DNA of 64,000 nucleotides from Climacteris rufus (lineage: Eukaryota; Chordata; Aves; Passeriformes; Climacteridae), in assembly GCA_013398175.1 (NCBI GenBank), contig VZRZ01004578.1, forward strand, positions 468,041 through 532,040. The letters run 5' to 3'. The notes beneath the pieces were generated by a model that was not told the DNA's origin, searched no databases, and worked only from the letters and a program-made list of their open reading frames with translations. Below are positions 35,520 through 50,654 of the stretch, in pieces (within the stretch, counting starts at the first letter, position 1; each line of letters opens with the position of its first letter). The position numbers and the translations under genes are program-made.

Positions 35520-35725
35520 CAACTTTTTTTTTTTTCCTTAGGGAAAATGAAAAAAATCTGAAAAATTTAATTTGTGGCCAAGTAAAACATTTCATTTGAC
35601 TTAAAAATAAATGTTTTCTTCACTTTAAAATGAGAATTCACAGTGTTTTCTTTATGTGAAGGAAACCAAAATTTTTATTTTTTGGATAGAGTCAAAATTT
35701 TCCAGTGAAAAATACTCCATGATTA
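35520..35725. mobile_element. Possible ancient LINE 3' UTR remnant
   Basis: A run of words such as GAAAATGAAAAAAATCTG, AAACATTTCATTTGAC and CAAAATTTTCCAGTG resembles the AAAATTTT/CATTTC-rich 3' UTRs of old CR1/L3-type elements. The tract may equally be plain AT-rich sequence; a consensus comparison is needed to decide. Confidence 0.22.
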
Positions 35726-36503
35726 ACTTTTATCTATGAAATATGCTTCAATCCTTACCCTCTTCCTTGCTTTTGGGCCTTTGGCTTGACAGGAGCTCAG
35801 TGCGGACTGCAAAGGGAGAAATGCAGTTACCTCCTGAAGCAGGAAACCACACATGAGAAATCCACGTGAACCTTTCTCCCCTCAGATATCTTATTATGTG
35901 CCTTTGAACAGTTTAATTCTATGGATAAAATCACCCTGCAAAGTGTAAGGGTAGTGCACGACGGAAACAAAATTAAAGGCACATGTTTATGAACAGCTTC
36001 TGGTCCTTCCTCAGTTTATGTGCCGAAAATATTTTTGTGTTCTGTTTCATGATTTGGACAGTGTTAAAAACACTGAAGCATTTTTATTCACACATCATCA
36101 ACTTGTAGGAAGAAAATAAAAATAACAGTGCCAGCAACTTTGATACCATATATGTGACAAATACTGTGATGCAATTAAAAAACTTCTGTAAAGTATGTCT
36201 TGCTGGACCTTGCAATTAGCCACTAAGACAAGCCCAGCAATTCCTATTGCTGAAAATCAGAATATCTGAATAACTGAGGCCTTTGAATGTGTCTTTTGAT
36301 GAGCAGGCATTGTGAACTCTGATGATAATTTTACTCTGCCCCACATTTAATGTCATTTGCACTTAGTACCTCTTAAAACAATATTTTCATGTTTTGTCAT
36401 TTCATAAAGGCCAAGAGGAGCCCGGCTGCTGCAACTTTTCCTAAGATATGTTATTGTGATGTACTGTGCCATAAATGTTAAATATAAAGGTATAGCTACG
36501 TGT

Positions 36504-36916
36504 CCTATAAGGAAAGGCTGAGAGAGTTTGGATTGTTCAGCCTGGAAAAGACAAGACTCTGCGGAGACCTTATGGCAGCCTTCCAGTACCTAAAGCAGGT
36601 CTACAAGAAAGATGGGAGGGACATTTTCCAAAGGCATACAGTGACTGGACAAGAGGGAATGGCTTTAAGCTGGAAGAGATCAGATTTAGATTCGATATTA
36701 GGAAGAAATTCTTAACTATGAGAGTGGTGAGGGACTGGAACAGACTGCCCAGAAAAGCAGTGGGTGTCCCATTCCTGGAAACATTGAAGGCCAGAGTGGA
36801 CAGGACTCTCAGCAACCCGATCTAGCTGAAGATGTCCTTGACTACGGCTGGGGGTTTGGACTAGATGACCTCCCAAACTAAGGTCCTTTCCAACCCAAAG
36901 CATTCTATGATTCTAT
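36504..36916 (+). mobile_element. CR1 LINE, 5'-truncated 3' end, sense strand
   Basis: The segment matches the CR1 3' region from GGAAAGGCTGAGAGAGTT through TTGTTCAGCCTGG, GGACAAGAGGGAATGG, CTGGAACAGACTGCCCAG, TTGGACTAGATGACCTCC and TCCTTTCCAACCC, ending in the tandem ATTCTATGATTCTA tail. CR1 is the dominant retrotransposon of birds and reptiles and is usually 5'-truncated like this copy. The enzyme-coding part is absent, so it is inert. The short open frame over it (36500-36715) is an artefact. Confidence 0.95.
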
Positions 36917-39900
36917 TTGAATATAAAGCTCTTCTACATGGGGAGAGCCACAAATGACCTTATAAATATAGTTAAGTCTGGTTTTCCAGTGAAATCTTGC
37001 TTCTCTCCTTTAGCTGAATATGTGGCCTTCCAGGAGATTTGCCTTGTCCCAGCTTTCTGGGGACCAAACCATGCAGTGGGCTCAGGACACACCTGTTGCA
37101 CATGCACATGGGCTGCAGTGCCCCTGTGCCCAGCTCCCTTTGACACTGCCTGCACTGCATCTCTGTGAGATCAATAAAATGGAAATGTCATCTCTTCATC
37201 ACCACGAAGGGGAGGTTGGTATTAAGTTTCAGCAGTTGATGTTTGCAGCGACAGAAATTGATACACATTCCTTGTGTTATTGCAAGGCTCGAAGCTGTTT
37301 GCAGCTGTGTCTTTATCAGAAATTCTTGCCTCTCTGCCTCTGTCAAAGGCTTCTAAATTACTTTATATTTGTAGCTTTTGAGCATCTGGATCTCTCTGCT
37401 CATAGCCTTTAATTTGTTGAAATGCAGCAACAGCATTGTTGCCGAGGTAGCATGCATGAAAAATTGTTTCACTTATGAAGGTGTAGCCTATTCTGACCGG
37501 TTCTGATAGTAAAATGGGACTAAGTATTGACTGACCAGAAAGCAAGGTAAGGGTAGCTGTATCTCTTTCGCTAAATCTTAGTCCTACCTTGCAGACCCAT
37601 TCCTCTCTGTTCAAGCTCCAACATGTCCACTTGAAAAGCATTAGTTACCAGCCTGCAGGCAGCAGTAACACCAGGAGCCTCAGGTGACCATTTCATCAGT
37701 TGTAACCTATGAGGGGAAGAGAGTCCTTGTCAACTTGTGCACACAGTTAGCTTGTGCACAAACCACTGGCTGAAACATATTCACACAAAGATTTTGTCAA
37801 ACAAGTTGGAATAACAAATGCATATATAAAAAAACCCAAAGAATTCATTAACAGAAGACTAAATTAGCTGAATAAATAATTCACCACAAATTTCTCAATT
37901 CTGTTTCACACCAAACATTTGCCTTAACCTTCTAATTCTTTAACATGCTGAAGCTCTGGGAGGATTAAATTCAATTGAAATCTGTGTCTATTAATGAAAG
38001 TAATAGTCCAAGCCCTATTATTGTTTAAAGACTTGCAGCTAGGTCTTATACAATTGTGATTTTTCACCATTCATACAATTCAGGATACCATTTCAGCAGA
38101 TGCTTAAGCGAAGAGCACATTTTTTTATTTTATCTCTTCTGATGGCTCTGTGAGGAGTTGTAGCTGTTGCTCAGGTAAATATGCTTAAGAATGGAGTTAA
38201 CTTGTATTTCAGTATAAATGTTAATATCACAAGATTTTGAGAGAGTTTTTCAAATCACAAAATGCTCACAAATTTAGGGCACAGGACCACTTTATTGGAG
38301 TCTTAAGTAATAAAATACTAAAGTCTTTGGTACCTGGGAACATCATGCATCACCAGCAGCCTCCTTAAATGTTGCCTCAGAAAGAGATATATTTAGTGGA
38401 TGGTTGGGTGGGAAGCAGAGGTTAACAAAATGTGTGGTCATGGTGCTGCTCAGTAGATCTCCTCAGCAGATACTCAAGTGTTAGATAATCTGGCTGAGTT
38501 CTCATGCCCTGTGGCTTTTCCCTTTTCGTGGCTTCCGTGTTTCACTAAGAGCAGTGCACTGGCTAAGAAATGGTATTTCTAATAGTTTGGGTCAATACTG
38601 CTGTATCGCCATCACAACATTGATTAAAAGTTAAAATACAGCACTATGAAACCAATGAGAACACAGTACTTTGAAGTTACAGCTCACTACTTCTTCCAGT
38701 TACCTCCACAGATAGCAATAAAAAGTGTAATCAATGAATTGGGATTTAATCAGCAATATTTAACCTCAGTCATTGTCTGTCTAGCCCTGAGGTTTTAAAC
38801 ACCCCACCATGACCCCTCATTATGTCTTGGATACAGAGGCCTTGGCTGAACCAATGATCTCTGGTCATGGATTTGTTTATCATTACAGACGATTTTGTTT
38901 TTGCCATTACTGAATTCCCAGTGTGTATGTATCTTCTCTTTGTCTCTGCCATTCAGAACAGTCTCCATTTCTTGTTAATTTATAAACAGTGCAATGAAAT
39001 CAAATGAGACTCCCGTAGGGCTTTCTTTTTATTGTATACATGGTAATGCTCAGTGAAAACACTGAAGTATTTCAGCTACTAAACCCAGCAGGAAAAATAA
39101 TAGTTTTAGGGAGGTGGTGGCAAGTCAAATACCACATTTGTTTGAAGTAGCATCTAAAATACTTAGTTATTTAACAAGTATCCAACATGTTCATCTTCCC
39201 CCAAGAAAGATTTTCTGGCCATATCAAGATGGAAATCTCAGGTAAGCTTCTCTGTGCACAATATATACTAAATGTAATTCTTCCCAATTTTGTGGGGAAA
39301 AAAATAAATCAAACAGATAGTAGTTTAGACCTCCTTTCATCTTTTGGACATATTAAGCTGAGTATCTCTTTTGGGCACTCCAAATAAAATTATGGGATTA
39401 AAATGTGCTTAAACCCTTTGCAAAGTTCTGTTCCATCCCATCATCAGGTGAAATGGCAAATTCAATTTTTTCAAAGCGAGAAAAAAGCTTTGAAAATATC
39501 TTCTCCTGGTGGAACTGACTGTTTCCTGGTTAAAAAAGGCTAAAAAATAAGAATTAATTACACTGAATACATAAATTTGATAGAAATTATTTCTGTTTCT
39601 AGACATGGGACATTGCTCTTTATTATTTTTATGATGTTGCAGAACTACTGAGGTTATAACATACATTAAAAGTAGGCACCAAGCTTTCTTAAATTAAAGG
39701 GCTGGCAGTGCCCATGCCTTGCCTGTGGTGAGTCAGTATCAGTTGCTGGGTGTACCCCATGCCTGTACACCTGAGAGGTTGCAGTGGATCTCTCCTCACT
39801 CCATGAAGCAGAAGCATATATTTTTGTAAAGTAGAGCAATGTGGCAGCAACACAATTGTTCTGCTGGGTGAATCCTTAAACAAAGTGAGATAGAGAGAAC

Positions 39901-42900
39901 TGATAGACTATATTTAAAGTCTATAAAAAGTTAACAGCCTCTTCTCAATAATTATGTATCTATAAAAAATAAAGATGATACAGGGCCAAAACTTAATGGC
40001 ATTTATGGTAATGTGATACTGAGCACTCACAGGCAGTAGATATCTGCAAAAGTGGGTCACATATAGCTTAGAAGCTTTATGTTGTATATTCTATTCAGCA
40101 TGTGTCTGTTCAAATAATTTTTTTGTGTGTAAAGTGAGCAAGTCACCTCTAGTACTGCACTGCTTCTGTGCATGCTGCCTGTGTTTCTCTGAAGTCAAGG
40201 GGGACTGGAAACTCCACATTTGTTGCTGGCTGATACTCAGTTCTTTAATATTCAAATGAGGACACATCTCCTGGTTCCATGTCCTTTTATTTACCTTTGT
40301 TTATATAAAGTCCCACTGCCTACCCAGGATGGGACCAAGTGAAAGTGAGGACTTAATTCCAGAGGATACCAGTTCATTGTCACTTTATACTGGTTTTACA
40401 GCAGGCTGCTTTCACTGGGTTGTTTTGCCATGCTGTTACTGTGGGTGAGAACCACCCTGTCTGTATGATTAAAGAAGTAAAAAGTAATCTCTGCAGAGGC
40501 CTGAGTGAAGAAGTATTGTGGGATGAGAGAAAAATACGAAGACCTTTGGGAATCCAGAGAAATGTGTTCCCCTCTATTTTTTTTAACTGTAAACTCTGGT
40601 CCTCATTTCTTTGCTGCTTTTATGGAAAATTCAAAGTTCTATCAGGCATTAAAATGACAAATTGGCTGATTTTGTCTGTTGTTATAAATATGGAGCACTA
40701 TTTGCTTGTCAGACAGCTTCATAATTAGCAGCGGTCTATGTGGTATCAAGGCAAGAGATCATCAGATCAAGTTTCATGTTTATTCCACAGCCAGCATCTT
40801 CCCTATTGCTAATGAAAGTGTCTCACAGGGACTGGCATATCTGAGCCTGGCAGCAATGTAACATCACCCTTTGAGCTTCACTTCCATCCCAAACCTCATT
40901 CTCCTTTGGTTTTTGATCATATCCTGTAGTTATAAATGTATCCTTTTAATAAATATGTTTTCAATAATGCTTTTTAAGGGAATGTGAAACAATATATTTT
41001 TTAGTAATTTTTGTTCCTGGCAAGTGTATGTGTGTTTTTTTGTGAGGGGTGTGTTTATACTATGCTGCATCTTGGTCAGGTTTGTTCTTTTGTATGGATA
41101 GGGCATGTCTGTTCATGACGACATGACAAGCCATCAGGTTCCTAGTAGTTCACAGTTTGCCTTCTGCTCCTTGCCAAATCTGAAAGATTTTAGTTGGGGA
41201 AATGAAAATGTTTCTGAAAAGACATGATTTAATGAGGAAAAGAATTGCAAATAATGCAAGGATGGAAATGGGATTCCTTAAGAGATTCTGTGTTTTCATT
41301 CACTAAAATACTCACTGTAGAAAATCTCCTTACCTTTTCCCAGTCCAGCCTTCATATTGTTGTTGTGACTGTTTCTGTATGATGAGAAGAAGCTGATGGT
41401 TCAGTATAAGCAATAAGATCACAGGACTTTTGATACTGGAGCACTGGATCAGTTGTCATGTCATGACATACATATTCATAACCTAGCAGGCCTTGTAGTC
41501 GATTTATGCATAAGGGACTGATAAGAAAAAAATTGATTTATGATGATCTCAAAAACATGGTCTCCCAAGATGTATTCTGCAGCTTTGAGACCTACAGTTT
41601 AGGCTCTATTAATTTTACAGTGCTGTCTGGAATTATCCATCTGTTTAAAGGTTAACTGTCTTTACACTTTTGAAATGGGTAGTTCTGTTTTGGTCCTTGC
41701 TTTGTTCATGCCACTGATTTATAAATTATTAAATCTACCGCTGCACAAAAAAGACTGAAATTGGTTGCCAAATTACAAAATCTACTTATTTCAAACTTTC
41801 TTTAGCAACTTTCTGGTATTATCTTAAATACTCCCTGTTAAGTGCTGGGAGGAGGGGAAATGTTGAACCCGGTGGCGCGTTTTACAATGAGCTTTCTGCA
41901 AGAAAACACCATTATTATTACACAAATATTGCCCAGAGAAACACAAAGCCTTCAGCACAGCACTGTACCAGACAAACCCTAACCTGTGGCCACACAGTGA
42001 GAGAAGTGGTGGGGTCACCTGGTTGAGAAAGAGCTACAGATGAGACCCATAGAGTTTGACCTTTTATTTTTCGAGTGAAGCAGTCAGTCTATAATGTTTG
42101 GTTGGTTTTTTTTCCTTTAGGTAGTGTTGTTTTTCTGTCAGGGCAACTGAGTTAGTTAGTCTTTTGGAAACTTGTTGTTGGAGGGAAATTTGGGAAGAAG
42201 TGGGGACGGTGATGTGCATGGAGGTCTCCAAGTCCATGTGCATCCCAGAAGGCACCCACTATCCCTTGCTGGAGAGTCTGACTGTTGTCTGGAGTGAACA
42301 GCAGTGTGGCAAATGACTGTGAGGTCCATGGTTCCACTCATACTACTCAGCCTACTACTGCATGAGTGCAGATTGGCTTTATGATGCTCATTGACAGTAA
42401 TTAATTCCTAGGTGACAATTACAAAGTTCTTGTCTCTTCTACAGAGCACCCTTCTGCCGGTGCTTTTCAGCAGCTGGAAAGTTGTTTTCATTTTTGGCAT
42501 GTGAGCATTGGGCAAGACAATCTAAAAAACATACAACTAGCAGAGAAAAGTGTCTGAATTTCCACAGAAATTTCTTTTGTGTTGCATGCACATCTATGGG
42601 TTTCTGTGCTGCAGCTCCTTGTTGTTGGTGCTATCTGAGCATATTGATCCATTGTGGAAGGTACCTAACACAGTCTTGGTAACTGCTGGGCAGTGACAGT
42701 TTTATTGAAGTTATAATGTCTGGTGTGTATTTGTTTGTACAAAATCTTGCAGATATATCTGAGATTTTTCTGCAGAGCTAAGCTTTAAAAAAATCATGCT
42801 ATTAATTTTCTAAGTTGATTTTGGACTCTTAATTAACTTTGGCTGCAGCACACAAGATCCAGCAGAAACTTCCTTTCTCAAAGCACAGGAGACCTATCCT

Positions 42901-43339
42901 TACATTCCCTGCTGCTTTTGGACAGATTCTAACCCAGGAGAGCCATTTTGCTTGTCTTTCTTGCTGGATCAGCAAAAGCAGAAATATCGCCTGTGCAGTT
43001 CTCTTGTATACAGAATGAGTAGCTCAGCTTTAGCATAGTTCTGTGAGAAGACTATTTCCCAGAAAAAAAATGTGCCTTGCAGTATTATTCCATCCCACAG
43101 CTTGAGAAAAACTGCATGAGCATTCATCATTTGATGATAGTCAGCCATGGGTGAAGAAGTTTGTTACACAGACTGATAAACGCTGAACAACTACTGTTTC
43201 CAGAAAGTAATGTTCAGAGGTTCATACACTCAATATTCGGATATTTGGCATTTGCATGTGTAAAACTGGAGTAATTCCCAAGGGAATACTGAATAAATAC
43301 CTTATGATCTGGTCCATTAACTTCAATGGAGAGGTCAGC
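36917..43339. other. Intergenic DNA, no gene seen
   Basis: AT-rich unique sequence with short open frames only. A small direct repeat (CTTGTGCACA) occurs twice at about 37734-37760. A CpG-containing word cluster (CCGGTGGCGCG) lies at about 41869-41880. No RNA gene or transposon is recognised. Confidence 0.65.
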
Positions 43340-43740
43340 TCTAGTACTATTAGAAAATAGCATTTTGCCTGTATAAAATTTGTTTTTCTTTCATTTAAAA
43401 TTGAAAATAGACAGGCTTTTTTCAAAGATGTTCTATTGTTAAACTAAATTATTTTCGTTTGTGTTGGAAATTGAAATTCTCAGGTTTGAAGTTCTTGCCA
43501 TTACAATGTAAAGTTGAAAATTTCTACATAAAAAGACACTTTATGTGAAATAAATTATTTAAATGAACTCCTAATTTTCCAGTGAAAGCCCAATTATGTT
43601 GGAAAATTTTTAACCATTTTCTCAAGAGTAGAATCCTCAAGAGAAATGAAATACAGCTCGTATATTCTCACAGAATCATAAAACCTATCCAAAGTTAGAG
43701 GACGTTTCAAGAGTTCACTTAATTTACTTCTCATAGTGTA
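43340..43740. mobile_element. Possible diverged CR1/L3-like remnant
   Basis: An AT-rich stretch with words such as TTGGAAATTGAAATTCTC and TTGGAAAATTTTTAACC is followed at 43670-43725 by CACAGAATCATAAAACC and a GGACG-TTCAAGAG-like piece. The latter vaguely resembles the reverse complement of a CR1 3' end (cagaatcatagaa...ggacc...). Orientation within the tract is inconsistent, so this is a weak call. Confidence 0.22.
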
Positions 43741-46700
43741 CAATGTTACAGGCAGAAAACAGATAATGGTTTAAATAATGATAATGAAGAGTTTAAATTA
43801 TTATTAATATATTTTAAACAAGCATTGATTTCCAAACCACTGGCAAATAATTATTTCAGTGTAATTCTTAAGGTGTGACTTTTACACAAATCAGCCCTGT
43901 GATTTTTTCATACTCATTTTTCTTTTATTTCATGCTCAGGGATTTCAGTTAGGAGCAGGGTCCTGTTGTGTCAAAGCATGTAGGGATACAGGACTTAGCA
44001 AGAAACTCCACACTGAAGGGCATGTCATCTGAAGAATCCCATCTCAAAAGTCTCCCCAAAGATCACACTTGTTCCTAGAAGATTTCCAATAAACTCTTAA
44101 ATGTGGTTTTGTCAGTAAATCACATTATTTTTGAAGGGGGGGCAACATTTGTAATTTCAGTTTTACCAAAGATTGCACACCATGGGCTGAGCTTGCCAAT
44201 GTGTAACATCCATGAATGTAAAACGTCAGTCTACAAATTACCAATCTCTTCCTGAAGTGCTATGGTCTGTGAGCAGACAGGGTTTTGCTTTTTAAGCAAG
44301 AGGCAAGTAAGTGAGATGCTGTTGTAGCAGATAATTGCTAAAATCAAACCTCATGGCTGTGATTGCAGGAGCTGTTGTGATAAATACAGGTAAAAATTGC
44401 AAGTCTGAAAATAAAAATGCATTTATTCAACAGCTTTCCATGGCCACGATATAATTGAAAAGGCTGCTGAGATCTCATTACTGCTGAAAAGGTCTCCTCA
44501 CTATGTGGAAATGTGGATATAAAGCAATAGAGGAGAGCTGAACATTACAAACCTTGACCTGCTTCCTTTGACTCTTGATTAGTCTGGGGATGAGGAAGAT
44601 CTACACACCCATCTGACAATCTCTTGTAAATATTGACTTCTAGGGAGTGATGCCATCCTGTCAGCTTGCAGCGGTGCCTTCCTTTGTTCCTGCCAGATTG
44701 TGGCATTATAGATAATGGCTGCCCTGCAGATGAAAAGTTTCAGCATTCCTTTAAGGAGCTCCAAATATTTTAGGCACAGTTCATATGCCTAAACCAGGGT
44801 ATCTAGGGCCATCTGAGACACCCTGGACATCATTCTGGTCCCTCAGCTGCCAGGTCTGGTGCTGACTGGGTCTCCCATAGATCCTTTGTCATATCTGCCC
44901 GCTACCATATGGATGTTTAGGAAATCTCTAACTGCAGGACCTACTTTTGTCTGGACAAATAAAAGGTGCCCTTTGTGTCTCTGTGTCTGAGAGCACACCT
45001 ACCACTCAATGGTAGAGCCATAAGCAGTCAGACACCTGCCCAACTAGGATGCCAAGAAATTTAGAAGCATTGTGGTAAAGCTTGTTGCAGTATCTTCTTG
45101 GTGAAAGCACCCTGAAAAACTCAGGGAATTCAGGACAAATAATGCTGAACTCCATCCAGTGGTAAATACTTGAGACACTCCTTTAACCTCTTTGAAAGCT
45201 GCAATGTTTTGTAGAATGAGATTTGACCCTTCAGAGATGAACTTGCTCTTGACAGGTCCCAGTAAAAGAGCAGAAAGCTGAAAACAAAAGCTAGAGGAAA
45301 ATTATCAGCTTCCCTAGCAGGGAAAGCAGCACTGCGAGCACAGTTAGAAGACTGTGGGAGGGAGACAGGGATGAAGAGGTGTGTGCACATTCAGCAAAGT
45401 GCAAGGCCTTGCCTGACATACCTGTGCTCCTTCTGAAGGTCTATTGGGCTCTCCTACCAACATCCTCCTGTGAAAAGTGCAGAGTTAAAGCTTTCGAAGT
45501 TTGCAAGCAAGCGGTGGGATTAGAAACCAATAACCACTCTGAGCCCAGACCAGGTGCTTGTGCGGGAGAGTAGGTACAGAGGGACACTTTTGGCTCTAAT
45601 GTCAAGAAACATGCCAAAGCTACTTCTCCTGTGTCTGAACTCCAGAAAGCCCTTATGAAAGAACAAGGAGGACAGGCTGCACTTGTGGTGTGGTTCTCAC
45701 TGGGCTGCCATCAGACTGCCCCGGAGGATGGATGGCTGGAAAATAAATCATGACTGAGCAAGTGGCATTAGCCTTGAAATAATTCCTTATCACTTGTATC
45801 CTTTCCTGCTTTCAGACAATGCCTGTGAAGCATGCACACCAGTAACAATTTCATTGGTCTGGGAAGTACTTGGAATTACAGCTGCAAGCATCAGCAAACA
45901 GTGCTGGTGACCATGAGCCATTTCCCCTCCGCCTCAGATGCCTGGCTTAAGTCTGACTGTTACTTCATTTGTCTGCCCAAGGAGGGGCCTGGGGAGTGGC
46001 AGGCCACCTGAAGTGCTTGCTGCTGCCCTGAAATTTGGCACAGCAGCTGTGATGGCACCAGTTACCCACCATCAGTGGGCAGCCTGAGCATGGCCCCCAG
46101 CACTTGTGACATAAGCCAGGCTGCTGCTCCTGTTGCCTCTGCTCTCCGGTCGCTTGCACAACATTTTGAGTCCAGATACTCATAGACAGCACTTTGATAT
46201 TAGTTGGGAATAAACGGGCATGGGCTCAGCTGGAGTTTTATTCTATCACTCTTTCAGTTACTTTATACAAACCTCTTAATATATGATGTAATAAGGCTGA
46301 TGGTCACAAAAACATTCATTTAGGGCAAAAAGGAATTAGGAGGAAATAGAAAACATGGAATTTTCCCAGTGAAGCAGCTGACAGCCGACTTGTTATGATA
46401 CCATTTACTAACGATAGTGCCAGGGGTAGTGACCTACCTGAGGATATTTTTCCAATTCTTCCACCTTCCCCCTGCTCCTACTCCCTCTTTCTGTTCAAAA
46501 AGATGTTTTCTTGCAGGATGCTGGTTCAAAACCTCTCAGAACTTGCTTGGCATGTTTTTTTGTTAAGTGCCAGGTGGTGAAATAAAAAAAGACAAGCACA
46601 CAGAGACTTTTTGTTACTGTGATTAATTTTCACATTCTTACAACTCCTGATCCTGGCTGCATCCTGATGTGGAAGATTCAGCATTTAAATAGCATTCATG

Positions 46701-49700
46701 GGTAACTATTGATCAGGGGGCTGGAGGGAAGGGGGGTGTGCATTTATTCCTCCTGGATTACTCCTTCTCCTGCTATGTAATTATTTGTTTCCACTTGTAG
46801 TGGGTTTTGTTATTTAGTGTTTAAAAGTAGTTTAATTAATCTCTTCTGTTGTTGTTTTGAAAATGTGACAGACACTCATGAGATAGATAATGGATTGATA
46901 AAGAACACTTGAGGGGACCCTGGAGTGCTCATCATTTGCTAGGTAGGGTATGTTAAACATAATATGGGTAAGATCAAGCCCTCCAGGACAAAAAATGAAA
47001 GAGGCATTTAATTGGAACACTTAGCAATCACAAAACCAAGACAGAGGTTAAATTGTTTTGAGCAAGAGAAATTAATACATTAAAGGTTACATTTCCAACT
47101 GTGAGGCTGCAGAGCCAGGCTCTTATGCAGTGTCAGAATTACATAAGGCAGAAGAAATGGCTCTGAAATGATTGTGGAATCATTAACAAAAGCCAAGGCA
47201 GAGTAAGACATTTCCCAGCAGGAGGGTGTGAAGAAGAATAAAGACATGGAGAGAGCTCATTAAGAATGAATTGCAGACCATAAACATTTGAAACCACTAA
47301 GTGTGGAGTTCTATCTGTTATCTAATGACTCAGAAATTATAAAACTAGCAATGACTTTCAGAAAAGGAGTTGACTTTGCAGGAGGTTGTTTGCCATTATG
47401 AAAAAAAGGTAATTTTTTTTTTCTAGTTGGGGGAAAAAAATAAAAATCCTTCATCTTTGTAAATCAGCACAATTTAAGCAACTTCAGCTATACCCCAGAG
47501 AGATTTCCTTCTGTATAATTACACATTGTCTCAGATTTAGTAACAAGGATGTTGAAATGGAGGAACTGCATAGAGGATGAAGGAAGAGACAAGAGGTTCA
47601 TTTCTTACTGTCTGACTGCAAATGATTAACCTCTTCATCTTTGAAAAGATCTAGCAAGTGCCGAGATCTCCCTAATTAGTAGGAATTTCATTTTCTTCAT
47701 TTTGATTAAGGTCTAGACCAGTCTTTTCCTGATAAACAAATGATAGTCAAAGACACACGGGTGAATAAAACACACTGACCACACTCTGTTTGGTTTATAT
47801 GATGCAGGCTCGGCAGATCTACAAAGCACACATAAGCTGGCAGATGATCTGGCACAAGAAGTTAACTTTTAAATAAAAATACGTATGACAAAACCCTTGC
47901 ACCAAACTATCAGGGCATTTGTCCAGTCACCCAAAATGGGAGTGTTTTCTGTGTATAGGATTTACACTGAAGAGGTTAGCAAACTAAGCATGCTATGAAA
48001 TCAGTTGAGGGAGGAACAGGACAAGGAGCAAACAAGCAGGTTTACAGAGTTCCATGAAAGAAATTCCCAGGGGAGAAAGAAATTAGAGGTTTGAGGAGAA
48101 GAATTGTAAGGAAAATTACAACTACAGGTTGCTGACAGATTGTGGAAAAGTTGCAAAAGCAAGTAAGCTTGGTCTACCCTAAATTATTTTGGTTTTCAGT
48201 TTTCTGCTGATATGAAAGTCTTGCACTGTGAAATCACAAGTCCTAAACAAAACATTTCATTCTCTTTAATCATTCTGTTCAAGATGTGGTCCACTCTGAA
48301 ATAAAAGGTACCTTTAAGGAAAACTTGTCATTCCTTAGCTTTTTAGATTCAAGAATACCAAGGTAAAATTCTAACAAATTACCCTTTTTTTCAAAGAAAA
48401 GAAAAATTGCTGAGGAACACACAATCATCTGAAAATTCATCATAAATTCATGAGTGTTGTGGTTTACTGAAATTTGCGTTTTCAAGCAAATAAAACTGGC
48501 AAGACAAAGTGCTATCCCACTCTGGTGAAAATGGAGAATGACAGGCTCTGGGAGAAGGCAAGCAGGAATGTGGGATGACCGCATAAAGGTCAGCAGTAGA
48601 ACTAGCTTTCACACTGTAGGCATAAAAACTTCTAATTTGAGGTGGCTGCAGAGACAGTTAAATGCATGCAAGGTCCATTTAATGGATCCAGTTTATAAAA
48701 TTGGCTGCTACTTTCTGACCAGCATTTATTTTGATGGTTGAATGACTTACTGTTCCAATTAAAAGCAGTTAGATGTCTGAGACTACGGCTATACAAAATA
48801 GCTCTCCTTTGCTTGGCTTTCATTTGTACTTGTATTTAAAAAGGACACGTGTCTGAACAGGAATAGGAGTTACGAGTAATTTAGGTGAGATGAATTTACC
48901 TAAATTTGCTGGCTGGGCAAGCTGGGCTTTGCTCTCTCCTCCGAGAGGGGAGCTGACCCACCACTGCTGGCACATTCAACTGTGAATGAGCTCAAAGCTG
49001 GAGGTGACATTGAGGTGTCAGTCACAGCCCTGCTGTGTACTGGCCCGAATAGAAAATACCCTGTCTACAGCAAGGACCTGGCCTGGGGATTTTGCTGCCA
49101 GAGAGAGTGTTTCCTATGCCATCCCAAAGCCACTCACATGGAGAAATGTCAGTAGATATTTTTTTGCTCCTAACACTTTGCTCCCCTTGGCAAGTACCAC
49201 ATCCACCTGTGTCATTAAAGAGATAGACCCTCTTGCAGTGACAGGGAATAAAAGAGAAAAAAAAAAGGCAGAGAGGAATTATATTAGCTTAAAATAGAAG
49301 CAAATATTGTGGGACAAATTCGGTCTCTTCTGAAAGGAATGCTCTCCTGGTGTTTCCAGGAGACATGGCAAATTAGAATCAACAGTCCTGGACATGCCTG
49401 GGATGTACTGAGGGAAGGTGTACGAGTAAAATGGCAACAAAAGCGTATGTCCTTTCTGGCATTGTCCGTCAGCATGAAATATTCCTGTGGAAGTATTCAA
49501 AGTGTGTTGTAAGGATCTATGTAAAGATCACGAAGTTTGGCTTGTCATTCAGACTTCAGAGGGGAGCTCGTTTGTGAACAGAGGAGGTAAAGGTTTGGAA
49601 TTCATAAGAACGGGAGGGAGAAGAAAACCCAAATGACCCTGAAATTTCTTTAATAAATAACTGTGATGGAACAGCTCCAGCAGGCAGACAGAAGTGACAG

Positions 49701-50654
49701 TCAAATGTAACGTATCACTCAGGACAACATCAGGCATTTCCCTCCTGCTGCTATTTGAGGATGTCTGGATGCTGCAGGAAGAGGTTTATTGTGGTGCAGA
49801 TTTGCTGCAGAGTGTGCAGCATGCTGCAATAACAGAGATATTTCCAATGGTCTTTGCTGCAATACCATGTACTGTATGTACTTAGCTGAAATCAATGGGA
49901 CATGTAAATGAGAATAGGCAGAATCCCTTCTACAGTAAGGAACAAAGCATCTGTGCTATCCTAAGCAAATAAAAGGATCAGCTCGTGCAGGATACACAAA
50001 GAGCTGTGACTGCACTGTACCATGAGGGGTCTGTTGTGAAGTTGAATATATGAAATTTCCTGGTGGTTTGGGCAGGGCGAGGGGAACTTAATACAAAGCA
50101 AGCAAGATCTTTGCATGCTTCTAGCAGCGAATATTAGGAAAAGGCATAAAACAGAGGTTTGATGAGAACCTCTGTGATAGGAAAACAAAATCTTTAATGG
50201 GAGGGAAGAAAAAAAGGTTGCATATATATAACTACTGAATAAACAAATTATATGTCGAGTCTAAATGATTAATTGCCCTGAAGAAATATATGGAACAGGC
50301 CAAACTGGAAAGAAAGGAAAAAGCATATTTCAAGGACAAGACAAAACCAGACCCTAAAAGAACCACGGTTTTCAGCAATCCCCCCCTTGAAATAAATGTC
50401 CTTCTAAACATCCACATGCCCCTGACTAAACAAAATTCAAAAAATAAAATAAAGCAAAGCCCAGTGACTTAAAGGAAAGATGAGGATATGGAAGAGGGAG
50501 GGAGGGAAGAAATACACCAGATAAAGAGGAAATATACAGTGTAATATTTCATCTGCTGATATACCACAGTGAAACATAAACTAATCCTCATTCATATGGG
50601 AATATTCACTCAGAATTTACTTGTGGCTTTGGTACTTTTTCTTGACTGGTTAGG
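43741..50654. other. Intergenic DNA, no gene seen
   Basis: Unique sequence. About 44380-44560 and 47060-47560 are AT-rich and low in repeats, with many ATTA/TAAT words, and could be conserved regulatory DNA. G-rich runs lie at 46727-46740 and 50495-50507. Open frames are short and unrecognised. Confidence 0.6.
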